Program-made: the position numbers and the translations under genes
The notes under the pieces: model-generated
What the model was told of the DNA's origin: nothing
Seen by the model: only the letters and a program-made list of their open reading frames with translations
The model's database searches: none
DNA from: Hyphomicrobiales bacterium
Lineage (GTDB): Bacteria; Pseudomonadota; Alphaproteobacteria; Rhizobiales; Devosiaceae
Reading direction: 5' to 3'
DNA length: 64,000 nt
Assembly: GCA_026981645.1 (NCBI GenBank)
Contig: JALSII010000017.1
Location: forward strand, 1 to 64,000
In this document: positions 43,553 to 52,101 of the stretch, in pieces
How positions within the stretch are numbered: the stretch's first letter is position 1
Layout of the letters: every line of letters begins with the position of its first letter

Positions 43553-44500
43553 GTGACTGAATTCGACAGGTTTGTGGACATTCTGAAAGCTGCGGGGGAG
43601 GGGACCCGCCTGCGGCTGCTTGCGCTGCTGGCTCAGGGCGAGCTTTCAGTCAAGGATCTTACTGACATTCTGGGGCAAAGCCAACCCAGGGTTTCAAGGC
43701 ATCTCAAGCTTCTTTCTGAAGCAGGTCTGGTGATACGGACCGCTGAAGGCTCATGGGCCTATTACCGCATTGCTGAAACCGGGGGCGTTGCGGATTTCGT
43801 GCAACGCCTGATTGGGGAGATAGATGAGGATGCCCCCCGGCTTGTCAATGACCGCAAGGCGCTTGCACGGGTGCGTCAGATGCACCGTGCGCAGGCAGAC
43901 GCCTATTTTTCCCAGATTGCGGCGAGTTGGGATACAATCCGCAACCTGCACGTGCCTGAATCGGCGCTGGAAAAAGCAATCATGCATGCTGTAGGCAAGA
44001 AAAAAATCGGACGGATGATTGATCTGGGCACCGGTACGGGGCGCATGCTTGAATTGCTTTCAGCGCGGTATGCGCGCGGAACCGGTATCGACAGTTCCCG
44101 CGAGATGGTTGCAATTGCCCGGGCAAAACTTGCTGCGGCTTCGATTTCGCATGCCCATGTGCAATTGGGTGACATTTCCCAACCGGACCGGGAGATTGGT
44201 CCGGCAGACCTCGTCGTGCTGCATCAGGTATTGCATTACTTTGATGATCCGGGGGTTGTCATTGAACAGGCTGCGCGCCTTCTTAATGGTGAGGGGCGTG
44301 TTCTTGTCGTTGATTTTGGCCCCCATGAGCTTGAATTCCTGCGCAAAGAACATGCCCATCGCCGTCTCGGGCTGGGGGCAGACCAGATGAATAGCTGGGC
44401 AAATGGTGCGGGGCTCGAAGTTTCCCTGTTTGAAGAGTTCCCGAATGATAACGCTAACAAAGATCTGACAGTGTGCCTGTGGGTATTGAGCCGGACTTGA
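43553..44500 (+). CDS. ArsR-type regulator fused to an SAM-dependent methyltransferase domain
   Basis: This is a 315-residue two-domain protein. Residues about 5-95 form an ArsR winged helix (FVDILKAAGEGTRLRLLALLAQG, then LSVKDLTDILGQSQPRVSRH). Residues about 145-290 form a class I methyltransferase fold with motif I MIDLGTGTGRMLELLS near 159-174 and VVLHQVLHYFDDPG near 221-234. It binds SAM or SAH by family, so it can link DNA binding to the methyl-cycle state. It directly precedes metF, a recurrent rhizobial pair, and is itself preceded by the 36-base palindrome. Confidence 0.9.
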   Translation: MTEFDRFVDILKAAGEGTRLRLLALLAQGELSVKDLTDILGQSQPRVSRHLKLLSEAGLVIRTAEGSWAYYRIAETGGVADFVQRLIGEIDEDAPRLVNDRKALARVRQMHRAQADAYFSQIAASWDTIRNLHVPESALEKAIMHAVGKKKIGRMIDLGTGTGRMLELLSARYARGTGIDSSREMVAIARAKLAAASISHAHVQLGDISQPDREIGPADLVVLHQVLHYFDDPGVVIEQAARLLNGEGRVLVVDFGPHELEFLRKEHAHRRLGLGADQMNSWANGAGLEVSLFEEFPNDNANKDLTVCLWVLSRT

Positions 44501-44534
44501 GGTGCGGGTGCAAACTGAGCAAAAGAAGGGGCCG

Positions 44535-45425
44535 ATGAAAATACTAGAGCCAGCAAAACGGAAAAGTCGTCTGTCGGGGAGCAAAAGCCCCAAAATCGAG
44601 ATGAGTTTTGAGTTTTTCCCGCCCAAAAGTGAAAAGGCCGAACAACGATTCTGGCAGAGCCTTGAAAAACTGGCGCCTCTTGCACCCCGCTTTGTTTCGG
44701 TGACCTACGGGGCGGGAGGCTCGACGCGCGAGCGTACTTTGCGCATGGTTCGCCGCATTGCCACAGATACCGGTATTGAAGCGGCGGCGCACCTGACTTG
44801 TGTTGATGCAAGCCGGGATGAGGTTGATGAGGTTGTGCGCGGATATAAAGAGGCCGGGGTCAGACGCATTGTTGCGGTGCGTGGGGACCCCCCCACCGGG
44901 GTGGGGGAAAAATTTACGCCCCATCCCGATGGCTATGCAAATGCTGTGGAACTTGTTGCCGGGATTCAAAAAACAGGTGATTTTGATATTTCTGTTGCAG
45001 CCTATCCCGAGAAACACCCCGAAAGCGCCGATTGGGATGAGGAAATCGACAATCTGAAACGCAAGCGAGATGCGGGTGCGGCCCGGGCCCTGACACAGAT
45101 GTTTTTTGACAATGATGATTATTGGCGGTTTCTGGAGCGGGTGGAAAAGGCAGGTTTGAATATGCCGATTGTTCCCGGTATCCAACCCATTCACAATTTT
45201 TCCCGCATAAATGCTTTTGCAAAAAAATGCGGAGCCAGCATGCCTGACTGGATATCATCGCGCTTTGAGGGTCTTGAGGACGATGCCCAGACACACGCGC
45301 TGGTTGCTGCTTCCCTTGCCGCTGAACAAGTTACGGAACTTGTGGACGGAGGGGTGACCCAGTTTCACTTCTTTACCATGAACCATGCCTCCCATGTGGT
45401 TGCCCTAGCGCGGGTTTTTGCCTGA
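44535..45425 (+). CDS. metF: 5,10-methylenetetrahydrofolate reductase
   Basis: MetF makes 5-methyltetrahydrofolate for methionine synthesis, using FAD and NADH. From the ATG at 44535 (preceded by AGAAGGGG) the protein has 296 residues. It carries MSFEFFPPKSEKAE (catalytic Glu in FEFFPP, about 23-28), VSVTYGAGGSTRERT near 55-69, HLTCVDAS near 85-92, VRGDPPTG near 113-120 and FDNDDYWRFLERVE near 190-203, all standard. It starts 34 bases after the ArsR-methyltransferase gene and is surely regulated with it. Confidence 0.96.
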   Translation: MKILEPAKRKSRLSGSKSPKIEMSFEFFPPKSEKAEQRFWQSLEKLAPLAPRFVSVTYGAGGSTRERTLRMVRRIATDTGIEAAAHLTCVDASRDEVDEVVRGYKEAGVRRIVAVRGDPPTGVGEKFTPHPDGYANAVELVAGIQKTGDFDISVAAYPEKHPESADWDEEIDNLKRKRDAGAARALTQMFFDNDDYWRFLERVEKAGLNMPIVPGIQPIHNFSRINAFAKKCGASMPDWISSRFEGLEDDAQTHALVAASLAAEQVTELVDGGVTQFHFFTMNHASHVVALARVFA

Positions 45426-45521
45426 CTGGGTGAGGTGTCTTTCAGAGCGGTTAACCATAAAAGAGCCACTTTTTTGACTTTATTTTGACTTGGGCGGGGG
45501 CACCATAAGAGGACAAGGTGC

Positions 45522-46010
45522 ATGGGTATCCCCCGGACGGGTGTGTCGTTTTTAGGCCTCAGTGTGGCGCTGGTTTTGTTGCCTGCAGGTCTTGCTTTTT
45601 CGCAATCAGTTGACTGGACTTCACAGGTCGGCAAAGAGAATAGTCTGGTCGGGCCGCCAATTCCGGCGTTGCGGCCCGCTTTGCCAGGTGCGCCGGTCTC
45701 ATCGTTTGCCGGGCTGTCTGGCGGGGGAGAACAGGAATGCGTTGACCTTGATGCGCAGTTCCTTGCCCCTTGCATTGAAGGGGTGACACCATGGGGCAGT
45801 GATTTGACGGCAGGTCTTGAGATGGAGATGGTCACGCAAAAAACTGATTCGGCAATTTCGCAGCAGGCATTTGTATCTAATCCTGAAGCGAACCATCCAC
45901 CGGTTCCCGTTCCGGCCTTTCACAGGCCGGTTATGGTGGTTTATCCCCGTGATGTTTCACTTATTCAGCTGGTGCGCACTGTTTCAGTGGATCCTGCGGT
46001 GCAGCAGTAG
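45522..46010 (+). CDS. Hypothetical secreted protein
   Basis: This 162-residue protein has a signal peptide (about residues 1-28, GVSFLGLSVALVLLPAGLAFSQ) and a Pro- and Ser-rich mature part without known motifs. Two cysteines near 74 and 84 (ECVDLDAQFLAPC) could form a disulfide. I recognise no family. The codon use is typical. It lies between metF and the TerB-DnaJ gene, with its own upstream AT-rich stretch (TTGACTTTATTTTGACTT). Confidence 0.6.
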   Translation: MGIPRTGVSFLGLSVALVLLPAGLAFSQSVDWTSQVGKENSLVGPPIPALRPALPGAPVSSFAGLSGGGEQECVDLDAQFLAPCIEGVTPWGSDLTAGLEMEMVTQKTDSAISQQAFVSNPEANHPPVPVPAFHRPVMVVYPRDVSLIQLVRTVSVDPAVQQ

Positions 46011-46203
46011 GCAAAAGGGGCTCGCTGGTCGGACAGGTTCAATGCGCTGGCAGGGGCAAAAATATGCTGCGACGAATTTTTGCATGCATAGCGGAATTGC
46101 CGAGCTTGAAACATAGCGCCGGGATGGTATTTAATTCAGAGTATTGGTGGCATGAACCCCAGCGGAGCTGTTCGGCTGGCTTGTTCCATCGGGGGGCAGT
46201 TTC

Positions 46204-46875
46204 ATGTCAATCTGGACGCGTATCGGAAAAACACTTGAACCTCTGGCCAATGCGCTTGACCCGGATAAATGGCTGCCCGGGGGCAAGGATGCAGCTTTTA
46301 CGCTGGCACTGGTGGCGCTCTCGGCAAAAATGGCGGTTGCCGATGGTGTGGTAACAGCCTCGGAGGTGCGCGCTTTTCGGAGTGTTGTAGAAATTCCTGC
46401 AGGCGAGGCCGAGCAGATCGAGCGGTTTTTTTCTCTGGCCCAACGCGATGTGGCCGGGTATCGCTCCTACGCACGCAAAATCCGCAAGCTGTTTCAAGAC
46501 AGTCCCGAAACGCTCGAACATGTGCTTGACGCCCTTTTTCACATCGCTTCGGCTGATGGCATGATCCATGAGGGGGAGTTGGAATATCTCAGGGATGTGG
46601 CGGAAATTTTTGGCTTTGACGGCGCGCGTTTTGAACAGATTGCTGCCCAGTTTATTATGGGGGACGGGGACAAGGATCCCTATCTGGTGCTGGGGCTGGT
46701 GCCTGAAGCCAGCAATGATGAAATCAAACGGGTTTACCGGCGCCTTATTCAGGAACACCACCCAGACAGGCTGTTGGCAAAGGGTGTGCCTGAAGAGTTG
46801 ATTGTTATCGCCACCGCGCGGGTGGCGGCGATAAACTCCGCCTACGATCTTATCGCCAGGGCACGTGGGCTATAG
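46204..46875 (+). CDS. TerB-domain plus J-domain protein (DjlA-like)
   Basis: This 223-residue protein has an N-terminal TerB-like helical domain (about residues 25-145; LALVALSAKMAVADGVVTASE and DALFHIASADGMIHEGELEYL are the two acidic, metal-binding-like turns) and a C-terminal J domain (about 157-220) with the HPD motif in LIQEHHPDRLLAKG. It would stimulate a DnaK/Hsp70. It lacks the membrane anchor of DjlA. In Rhizobiales a gene of this type commonly precedes rnpB and the dcw cluster, as here. Confidence 0.88.
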   Translation: MSIWTRIGKTLEPLANALDPDKWLPGGKDAAFTLALVALSAKMAVADGVVTASEVRAFRSVVEIPAGEAEQIERFFSLAQRDVAGYRSYARKIRKLFQDSPETLEHVLDALFHIASADGMIHEGELEYLRDVAEIFGFDGARFEQIAAQFIMGDGDKDPYLVLGLVPEASNDEIKRVYRRLIQEHHPDRLLAKGVPEELIVIATARVAAINSAYDLIARARGL

Positions 46876-46946
46876 AGGCCGGTTTTTTTGGTGCATGTGA
46901 CAAAAAAAGCGGTTCGACAACGTTTCAAAATGACCTATATGTCAGA

Positions 46947-47353
46947 AGCCAGTTGACCGGGTGACCGCTCTTGACCTTCCTTTTTTGGAAGGGCCAGGGG
47001 AGGAAAGTCCGGGCTCCACGGAAACACGGTGCCGGGTAACGCCCGGCGGGGGCGACCCCAGGGAAAGTGCCACAGAAAGCAGACTACCTCTTTTGCTTCG
47101 GCCAAAAAGGGGAAAAGGTGAAAGGGTGCGGTAAGAGCGCACCGCGGGTCTGGCAACAGGGCCGGCACGGCAAACCCCACCGGGAGCAAGACCAAATAGG
47201 GATGACACGGGGGGAACTCCAAGCCGGGATTTTCGGGCTGGTCATCCGGGTTGGTTGCACGAGGCGCAAAAGCAATTTTGCGTCCCAGATGAATGGTCAC
47301 CACGTATCAGGAAACTGATGCCCTACAGAACCCGGCTTACAGGTCAACTGGCA
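46947..47353 (+). ncRNA. rnpB: RNase P RNA, class A
   Basis: RNase P RNA removes the 5' leader of tRNA precursors. The ends pair through P1: GCCAGTTGACC (46948-46958) with GGTCAACTGGC (47342-47352). Conserved core elements are visible: GAGGAAAGTCCGGGCTCCACGG after P3, CAGGGAAAGTGCCACAGAAAG, the GGTAAGAGCGCACCG region and AGATGAATGGTCACCACG before the end, written here as landmarks. It is about 407 bases and immediately precedes rsmH. Confidence 0.95.
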
Positions 47354-47517
47354 CTTTTCCCTCGCAGGGGCCACGATTTCGCTCTTGGGGCGATTAAGGG
47401 AAACAAAATCTTAAAGCTCCGTGGGCAATATGGTGCGGACCTTTTACTGTTTTTTGGGAATTCTTGTGCCTACCGGCATGAAAATTCCGGGGAACAGGCG
47501 TGGAGCGAAGCCGAACT

Positions 47518-48531
47518 ATGGGTGCAAAAAGCCATAAAACCTCCCCGGATGGGCAGGGTGTGCACCGGCCAGTGATGCTGGAGGAAGTGCTGGCTGTTTT
47601 GCAGCCGGTTGAGGGACTTGATATTGTGGATGGCACATTCGGGGCCGGGGGCTATTCACGGGCGCTGCTGAAGAGAGGTGCCAAAGTTATTGCGCTCGAC
47701 CGCGACCCCGGTGTTTTGCGTTTTGCTGATAAGTTGAAAAAAGAGTTCGGCGAGGCCTTTACGTTCACTCCGGGGCGGTTTTCAGAGCTGGATGCACTCG
47801 TTGCCTTAAACAGTGACAATTGTGTTGATGTGGTTGTGCTGGATATCGGGGTCAGTTCAATGCAATTGGACGAGGCGGGACGCGGGTTTTCATTCATGCG
47901 TGAAGGTCCGCTGGACATGCGCATGAGCAAAAGCGGCACAAACGCTGCGGACATTGTAAACACCTATGAAGAGCGCAGGCTTGGCGACCTTATTTTTGCT
48001 TTCGGGGAAGAGCGTAACTCCAAAAGGATTGCAAGGGCCATTATACAGGCACGGGCAGAACAACCCATTGAAACCACACTGCAACTGGCTGGAATTATTG
48101 AGCGGGCCACAGGGCGCAAGCCCGGCGGAAATCATCCGGCAACGCGAACCTTTCAGGCGTTGCGTATTGCAGTGAATGGAGAGTTTGACGAACTGGTTGC
48201 GGGGCTTTTTGCAGCAGAGCGCCTGCTGCCTGAGGGCGGTAAGCTGTTGGTGGTCACGTTTCACTCGCTGGAAGACCGGATAGTAAAAAGGTTCTTTTCG
48301 GGCGCAAAAAAATCGGGCCAGCAATCCAGACATCTTCCCCCACTTCAGATGGAAGCCATGCGCTGGGCGCCGGTTGCCAAAGCGCTTAAACCCTCCGGGG
48401 CGGAAATAAAAGCCAATCCGCGCGCCCGCTCGGCAATTCTGCGCTGGGCCATGCGCACCGGAGAGGCAGCGCGGTCGGTTTCATTCTCTGGCCTTGGTGT
48501 CCCCTTGAGCAGCTTGCGGGGGGCAGTATGA
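47518..48531 (+). CDS. rsmH: 16S rRNA (cytosine-1402-N4)-methyltransferase
   Basis: RsmH (MraW) methylates C1402 in the decoding centre of 16S rRNA. The 337-residue protein has HRPVMLEEVLAVLQPVEGL (near 16-34), motif I VDGTFGAGGYSRALL, and ALDRDPGVLRFA, VLDIGVSSMQLDEAGRGFSF (near 106-125) and TFHSLEDRIVKRFF further on, all diagnostic. ATG 47518 follows GGAGCGAAG; a GTG at 47500 is possible. It is the first protein gene of the dcw cluster here; mraZ, usually just before it, is absent. Confidence 0.96.
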   Translation: MGAKSHKTSPDGQGVHRPVMLEEVLAVLQPVEGLDIVDGTFGAGGYSRALLKRGAKVIALDRDPGVLRFADKLKKEFGEAFTFTPGRFSELDALVALNSDNCVDVVVLDIGVSSMQLDEAGRGFSFMREGPLDMRMSKSGTNAADIVNTYEERRLGDLIFAFGEERNSKRIARAIIQARAEQPIETTLQLAGIIERATGRKPGGNHPATRTFQALRIAVNGEFDELVAGLFAAERLLPEGGKLLVVTFHSLEDRIVKRFFSGAKKSGQQSRHLPPLQMEAMRWAPVAKALKPSGAEIKANPRARSAILRWAMRTGEAARSVSFSGLGVPLSSLRGAV

Positions 48532-48911
48532 TAAAAGGCATCAATATGGTGTTGTTCATCACCTCCATTTTTGCGCTGGTGGGGGTTTACGCCATCAAAT
48601 ACCAGTCTGAAACCATTGCCTCTGACATGCATGCGCTGCAACGTACGGTAAACCAGCAGCAGGGGCGTCTGTCATTGCTGAAAGCGGATTGGGCTTTTCT
48701 GACCCAGCCTGCCCATATTGAACCGCTGGTTGTGCGTTATTCGGAAGCGCTTGGCCTTGAAACCGTGTCAGCGGAACAGTTCGGTTCAATCGCTGATTTG
48801 CCCATGCGGCCTGAGATTGTCGACGATGCGGCGCTGACTGCATTGTTTGAGGCGCTTGATGCGGGCATCGACCCCATTGGCGACAAACTGGCGGAGCTTT
48901 TAGAGCAATGA
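48528..48911 (+). CDS. ftsL: Cell division protein FtsL
   Basis: FtsL is a bitopic inner-membrane protein of the divisome that works with FtsQ and FtsB. The 127-residue protein has one N-terminal membrane segment (about 5-24, INMVLFITSIFALVGVYAIK), then a periplasmic coiled-coil (ETIASDMHALQRTVNQQQGR) and the conserved LKADWAFLTQPAHIEPLV. It overlaps rsmH by four bases and ftsI by four bases (ATGA at both ends). Confidence 0.92.
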   Translation: MIKGINMVLFITSIFALVGVYAIKYQSETIASDMHALQRTVNQQQGRLSLLKADWAFLTQPAHIEPLVVRYSEALGLETVSAEQFGSIADLPMRPEIVDDAALTALFEALDAGIDPIGDKLAELLEQ

Positions 48912-50653
48912 GTGCCGACATGGAGGCTGCAGCAGACGTGACAATTGCCCTGGAGGGTGGTCGCAAATTCCGCAAGAATATGACGCGCTCACGCATTCAC
49001 ATCGCCATGCTTGGCCTGCTGGTGGTTTTTGGGGTAATCGGCGCGCGGCTGGTTCAATTGGGAACCGCAGAGACAAGTCTTTCTGCAGGAGGTCAGGCGC
49101 GCAGCGCCATAACCGCCTCACGTCCGGTGATTTATGATCGCAACGGCATAGAAATGGCCATGGACATAAGGGTGCCTTCGCTATTTGCCGAGCCGCGCCG
49201 GATTATTGACATTGATGAGGCTGTTGAAAAACTTCTGCCTGAACTTCCTGGCGTTAGCAGTGCCTGGTTGCGCGAAAAACTTGACGGGGAAGAAGGGTTT
49301 GTCTGGTTAAAACGGGAAATGACCCCGGCGGCGCAGGAGCGCATATTCAATCTCGGTATTCCGGGCATAGATTTTGTTATCGAGAGCAAGCGGTTTTATC
49401 CCGGGGGCAATGAAGCGGCGCACATTCTTGGTGCGGTCAATGTCGATAATCAGGGCATCGCCGGTATCGAGCGTTATCTGGATAGTGAGGCCATCAAGGT
49501 GTTGCAGGAATTTGGCCTGGCGCGGGATCGCGAACTTGAGCCGGTTTATCTGTCCATTGACATGCGGGTGCAGCATGCGCTGCACACCGAGCTTGTGGAT
49601 GCGCTTGAGCGTTATCAGGCTATTGCGGCGGCGGGGGTGATTGTCGATGTGAGGAGTGGCGAAGTCATCGCTTTGGTGTCGCTGCCTGACTTTGATCCCA
49701 ATGTGCCGGCAAGCGCACTGGAAGAGGGGCGTTTGAACCGGGTGACAGCGGGGACATTTGAGCTTGGCTCGACGTTCAAGACCGTTACGATGGCGGGGGC
49801 ACTGGATAGCGGACTGGTCAGTGTTACCGATGAATTCGATGCGCGTGCCGGTATACGTTTCGGGCGCTTCACCATCAATGATTACCGGGGCAAGGGGCGC
49901 ATTCTCACCCTGCCTGAAGTTTACAAATATTCCTCCAACATCGGCACCATCCGCATTATGCAGGCCATGGGCAAAGAAAACTACAGGGCGTTTCTGAACC
50001 GCATCGGATTTGATGATGCTTTGCCCATTGAGTTGCCCGAGACCAAACGCTCAGCCATTGCCGAGAGTTTTTCCGAAGTGGGGGCGGCTACCGCTTCGTT
50101 CGGCCACGGACTGTCCATCACACCGCTGCACATGGTTTCTGCGGTGGCAGGGTTTGTCAATGATGGGTATCAGGTGCCCGCAACCATATTCATGCGCTCC
50201 GAGGAAGAAGCGCGTCAACTGGGCAAGCAGATAATATCACCCGAAACCAGCCGGTATGTGCGCTATTTGATGCGTCTGAATGCGCTTGAGGGATCGGGGC
50301 GGCTGATGAACCAGATTGCGACAGGCTATATGGTGGGTGGAAAAACCGGTACGGCGGACAAGGTTGTTGACGGGCGCTATGATACCACCAAAAATCTGAA
50401 TGCCTTTGCTTCAGCGTTTCCCCTTGATGATCCGCAATATGCCATGATTATTCTCGTGGACGAGCCCAAGGCCGAGAATGAACAGTCCGGGCGGACTGCC
50501 GGCTGGAATGCGGGGGCGGTAACCGGCCGGGTTGTGCAAAAAATTGCCCCGATGCTGGGTATCATGCCGGAGTTCAGTGACATGAGCGATGCCGCGCTGG
50601 TTCCTGTGGAATTGCAGAGCATAGACAATCAGACAAATTCTCAGGGGGAATAA
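48908..50653 (+). CDS. ftsI: Septal peptidoglycan transpeptidase FtsI (PBP3)
   Basis: FtsI cross-links septal peptidoglycan. The 581-residue protein has a single membrane anchor (about 36-54, IAMLGLLVVFGVIGARLVQ), a dimerisation/pedestal domain, and the transpeptidase with the Ser in GSTFKT (SxxK, near 289), SSN in KYSSNIGTIR (near 340) and KTG in GGKTGTADKV (near 481). It overlaps ftsL by four bases and is followed two bases later by murE. Confidence 0.96.
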   Translation: MSADMEAAADVTIALEGGRKFRKNMTRSRIHIAMLGLLVVFGVIGARLVQLGTAETSLSAGGQARSAITASRPVIYDRNGIEMAMDIRVPSLFAEPRRIIDIDEAVEKLLPELPGVSSAWLREKLDGEEGFVWLKREMTPAAQERIFNLGIPGIDFVIESKRFYPGGNEAAHILGAVNVDNQGIAGIERYLDSEAIKVLQEFGLARDRELEPVYLSIDMRVQHALHTELVDALERYQAIAAAGVIVDVRSGEVIALVSLPDFDPNVPASALEEGRLNRVTAGTFELGSTFKTVTMAGALDSGLVSVTDEFDARAGIRFGRFTINDYRGKGRILTLPEVYKYSSNIGTIRIMQAMGKENYRAFLNRIGFDDALPIELPETKRSAIAESFSEVGAATASFGHGLSITPLHMVSAVAGFVNDGYQVPATIFMRSEEEARQLGKQIISPETSRYVRYLMRLNALEGSGRLMNQIATGYMVGGKTGTADKVVDGRYDTTKNLNAFASAFPLDDPQYAMIILVDEPKAENEQSGRTAGWNAGAVTGRVVQKIAPMLGIMPEFSDMSDAALVPVELQSIDNQTNSQGE

Positions 50654-50655
50654 TT

Positions 50656-52098
50656 ATGACATATTTACTGGCAGATTTGCTGGAGGGGTCTGTGGACGCA
50701 TCCAAAATCGAGAGCATCCGAATTACCGGGGTTAGTTCTGATAGTCGGGCTGTTGCTTTTGGGGACGCTTTTTTTGCGCTTCCGGGCAGCACGACGCACG
50801 GCGATGTGTTTGCAGCCAAGGCGTTTGAGCGCGGGGCGCGAGTTGTTATCTCCGACCGGGAAGGGCTCGGGGATGCGGGGTTTCTGACCATTGTTGTTGA
50901 GGATGTTCGGGCCGCTTATGCAAAAGCTGCGGCTCGTGTGGCAGGGGCGCAACCTGAAACAATGATGGCAATTACCGGCACTAACGGTAAAACCTCTGTT
51001 GCCTCCTTCGTGCGCCAGATCTGGGCAGCGGCGGGAATGAAGGGGGCTTCCATCGGTACTCTGGGCCTGGATACCGGGGAAAAAACAGTTGCCGGAACCC
51101 TGACGACCCCGGATTCCCTGAAGTTGCATCAGGATCTGGCCCGGCTCAAGGATAAGGGTTTTGAGCATGTGGTGATGGAAGCCTCAAGCCATGGCCTCGA
51201 CCAGCGGCGGCTTGATGGTGTGCGTTTCAAAGTGGTTGGCTTTACCAATCTGAGCCGGGACCATCTGGATTATCATAAGGATATGGAAGATTACCGGGAC
51301 GCGAAACTGCGCCTGTTTTCGCAACTGATGGCGGATGGAGGGTTTGCAGTGGTCAATGCCGATGATCCCGAACACATGCCGTTCATGTTTGGTGCGCTGG
51401 AGCGGGGAGCGACCCTGCTGACTGTGGGCAAAGAGGGGGCCTATATCGAAATTGGCGAGGTGGAACGCGACGGTTGGGGGCAGAGGGTTTCAGGAAAGCT
51501 GGTGGGGGAGCCGCTTGATTTTCATCTGCCACTTGCCGGTGAATATCAGGCGTCCAACGCATTGATGGCCGCTGCAATGGTCATGGCTGCGGGGATGGAC
51601 AAGGATTTGGTTGTGCCCGCGCTTGAGAAGCTGGAGGGTGCGCGGGGTCGACTGGAACGGGTGGCAACTAAAAACGGTGCCGCGATATTTGTCGATTATG
51701 CCCATACGCCCGAAGCGCTGAAAACTGCGCTTGTAGCCCTGCGCCCCTACGCCACGGGTAAGCTGGTGGTGGTTTTTGGTGCCGGGGGAGACCGGGACAA
51801 GGGCAAGCGTGCACTGATGGGCAGGGCGGCCGACGAAGTGGCTGACAGATTGATCGTTACCGACGACAATCCGCGTACTGAGGATGCAGCTGCAATTCGC
51901 GCAGAAATAATAGCGGCAGTCCCTGGGGCTGAGGAAATCGGCAACAGGGGTGAGGCGATTACCGCGGCTGTAGCTTCGCTTGAAAAAGGGGATGTGCTGC
52001 TGATTGCGGGCAAGGGGCACGAGGACTATCAGATTGTGGGCACCAGCAAACAGCCCTTTTCAGACCATGAACAGGTGGTCAAAGCTGTCAGCGGCTAG
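50656..52098 (+). CDS. murE: UDP-MurNAc-L-Ala-D-Glu:meso-diaminopimelate ligase
   Basis: MurE adds the third residue of the peptidoglycan stem peptide. The 480-residue protein has the ATP loop ITGTNGKTSVASF near 108-120, the central EASSHGLDQRRLDGV near 175-189 and the C-terminal VFGAGGDRDKGKRALMG and TDDNPRTED near 374-415. DNPRTED is the diaminopimelate-specificity motif (DNPR), so the third residue is meso-DAP. The gene is two bases after ftsI and three before murF. Confidence 0.96.
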   Translation: MTYLLADLLEGSVDASKIESIRITGVSSDSRAVAFGDAFFALPGSTTHGDVFAAKAFERGARVVISDREGLGDAGFLTIVVEDVRAAYAKAAARVAGAQPETMMAITGTNGKTSVASFVRQIWAAAGMKGASIGTLGLDTGEKTVAGTLTTPDSLKLHQDLARLKDKGFEHVVMEASSHGLDQRRLDGVRFKVVGFTNLSRDHLDYHKDMEDYRDAKLRLFSQLMADGGFAVVNADDPEHMPFMFGALERGATLLTVGKEGAYIEIGEVERDGWGQRVSGKLVGEPLDFHLPLAGEYQASNALMAAAMVMAAGMDKDLVVPALEKLEGARGRLERVATKNGAAIFVDYAHTPEALKTALVALRPYATGKLVVVFGAGGDRDKGKRALMGRAADEVADRLIVTDDNPRTEDAAAIRAEIIAAVPGAEEIGNRGEAITAAVASLEKGDVLLIAGKGHEDYQIVGTSKQPFSDHEQVVKAVSG

Positions 52099-52101
52099 CT
52101 G

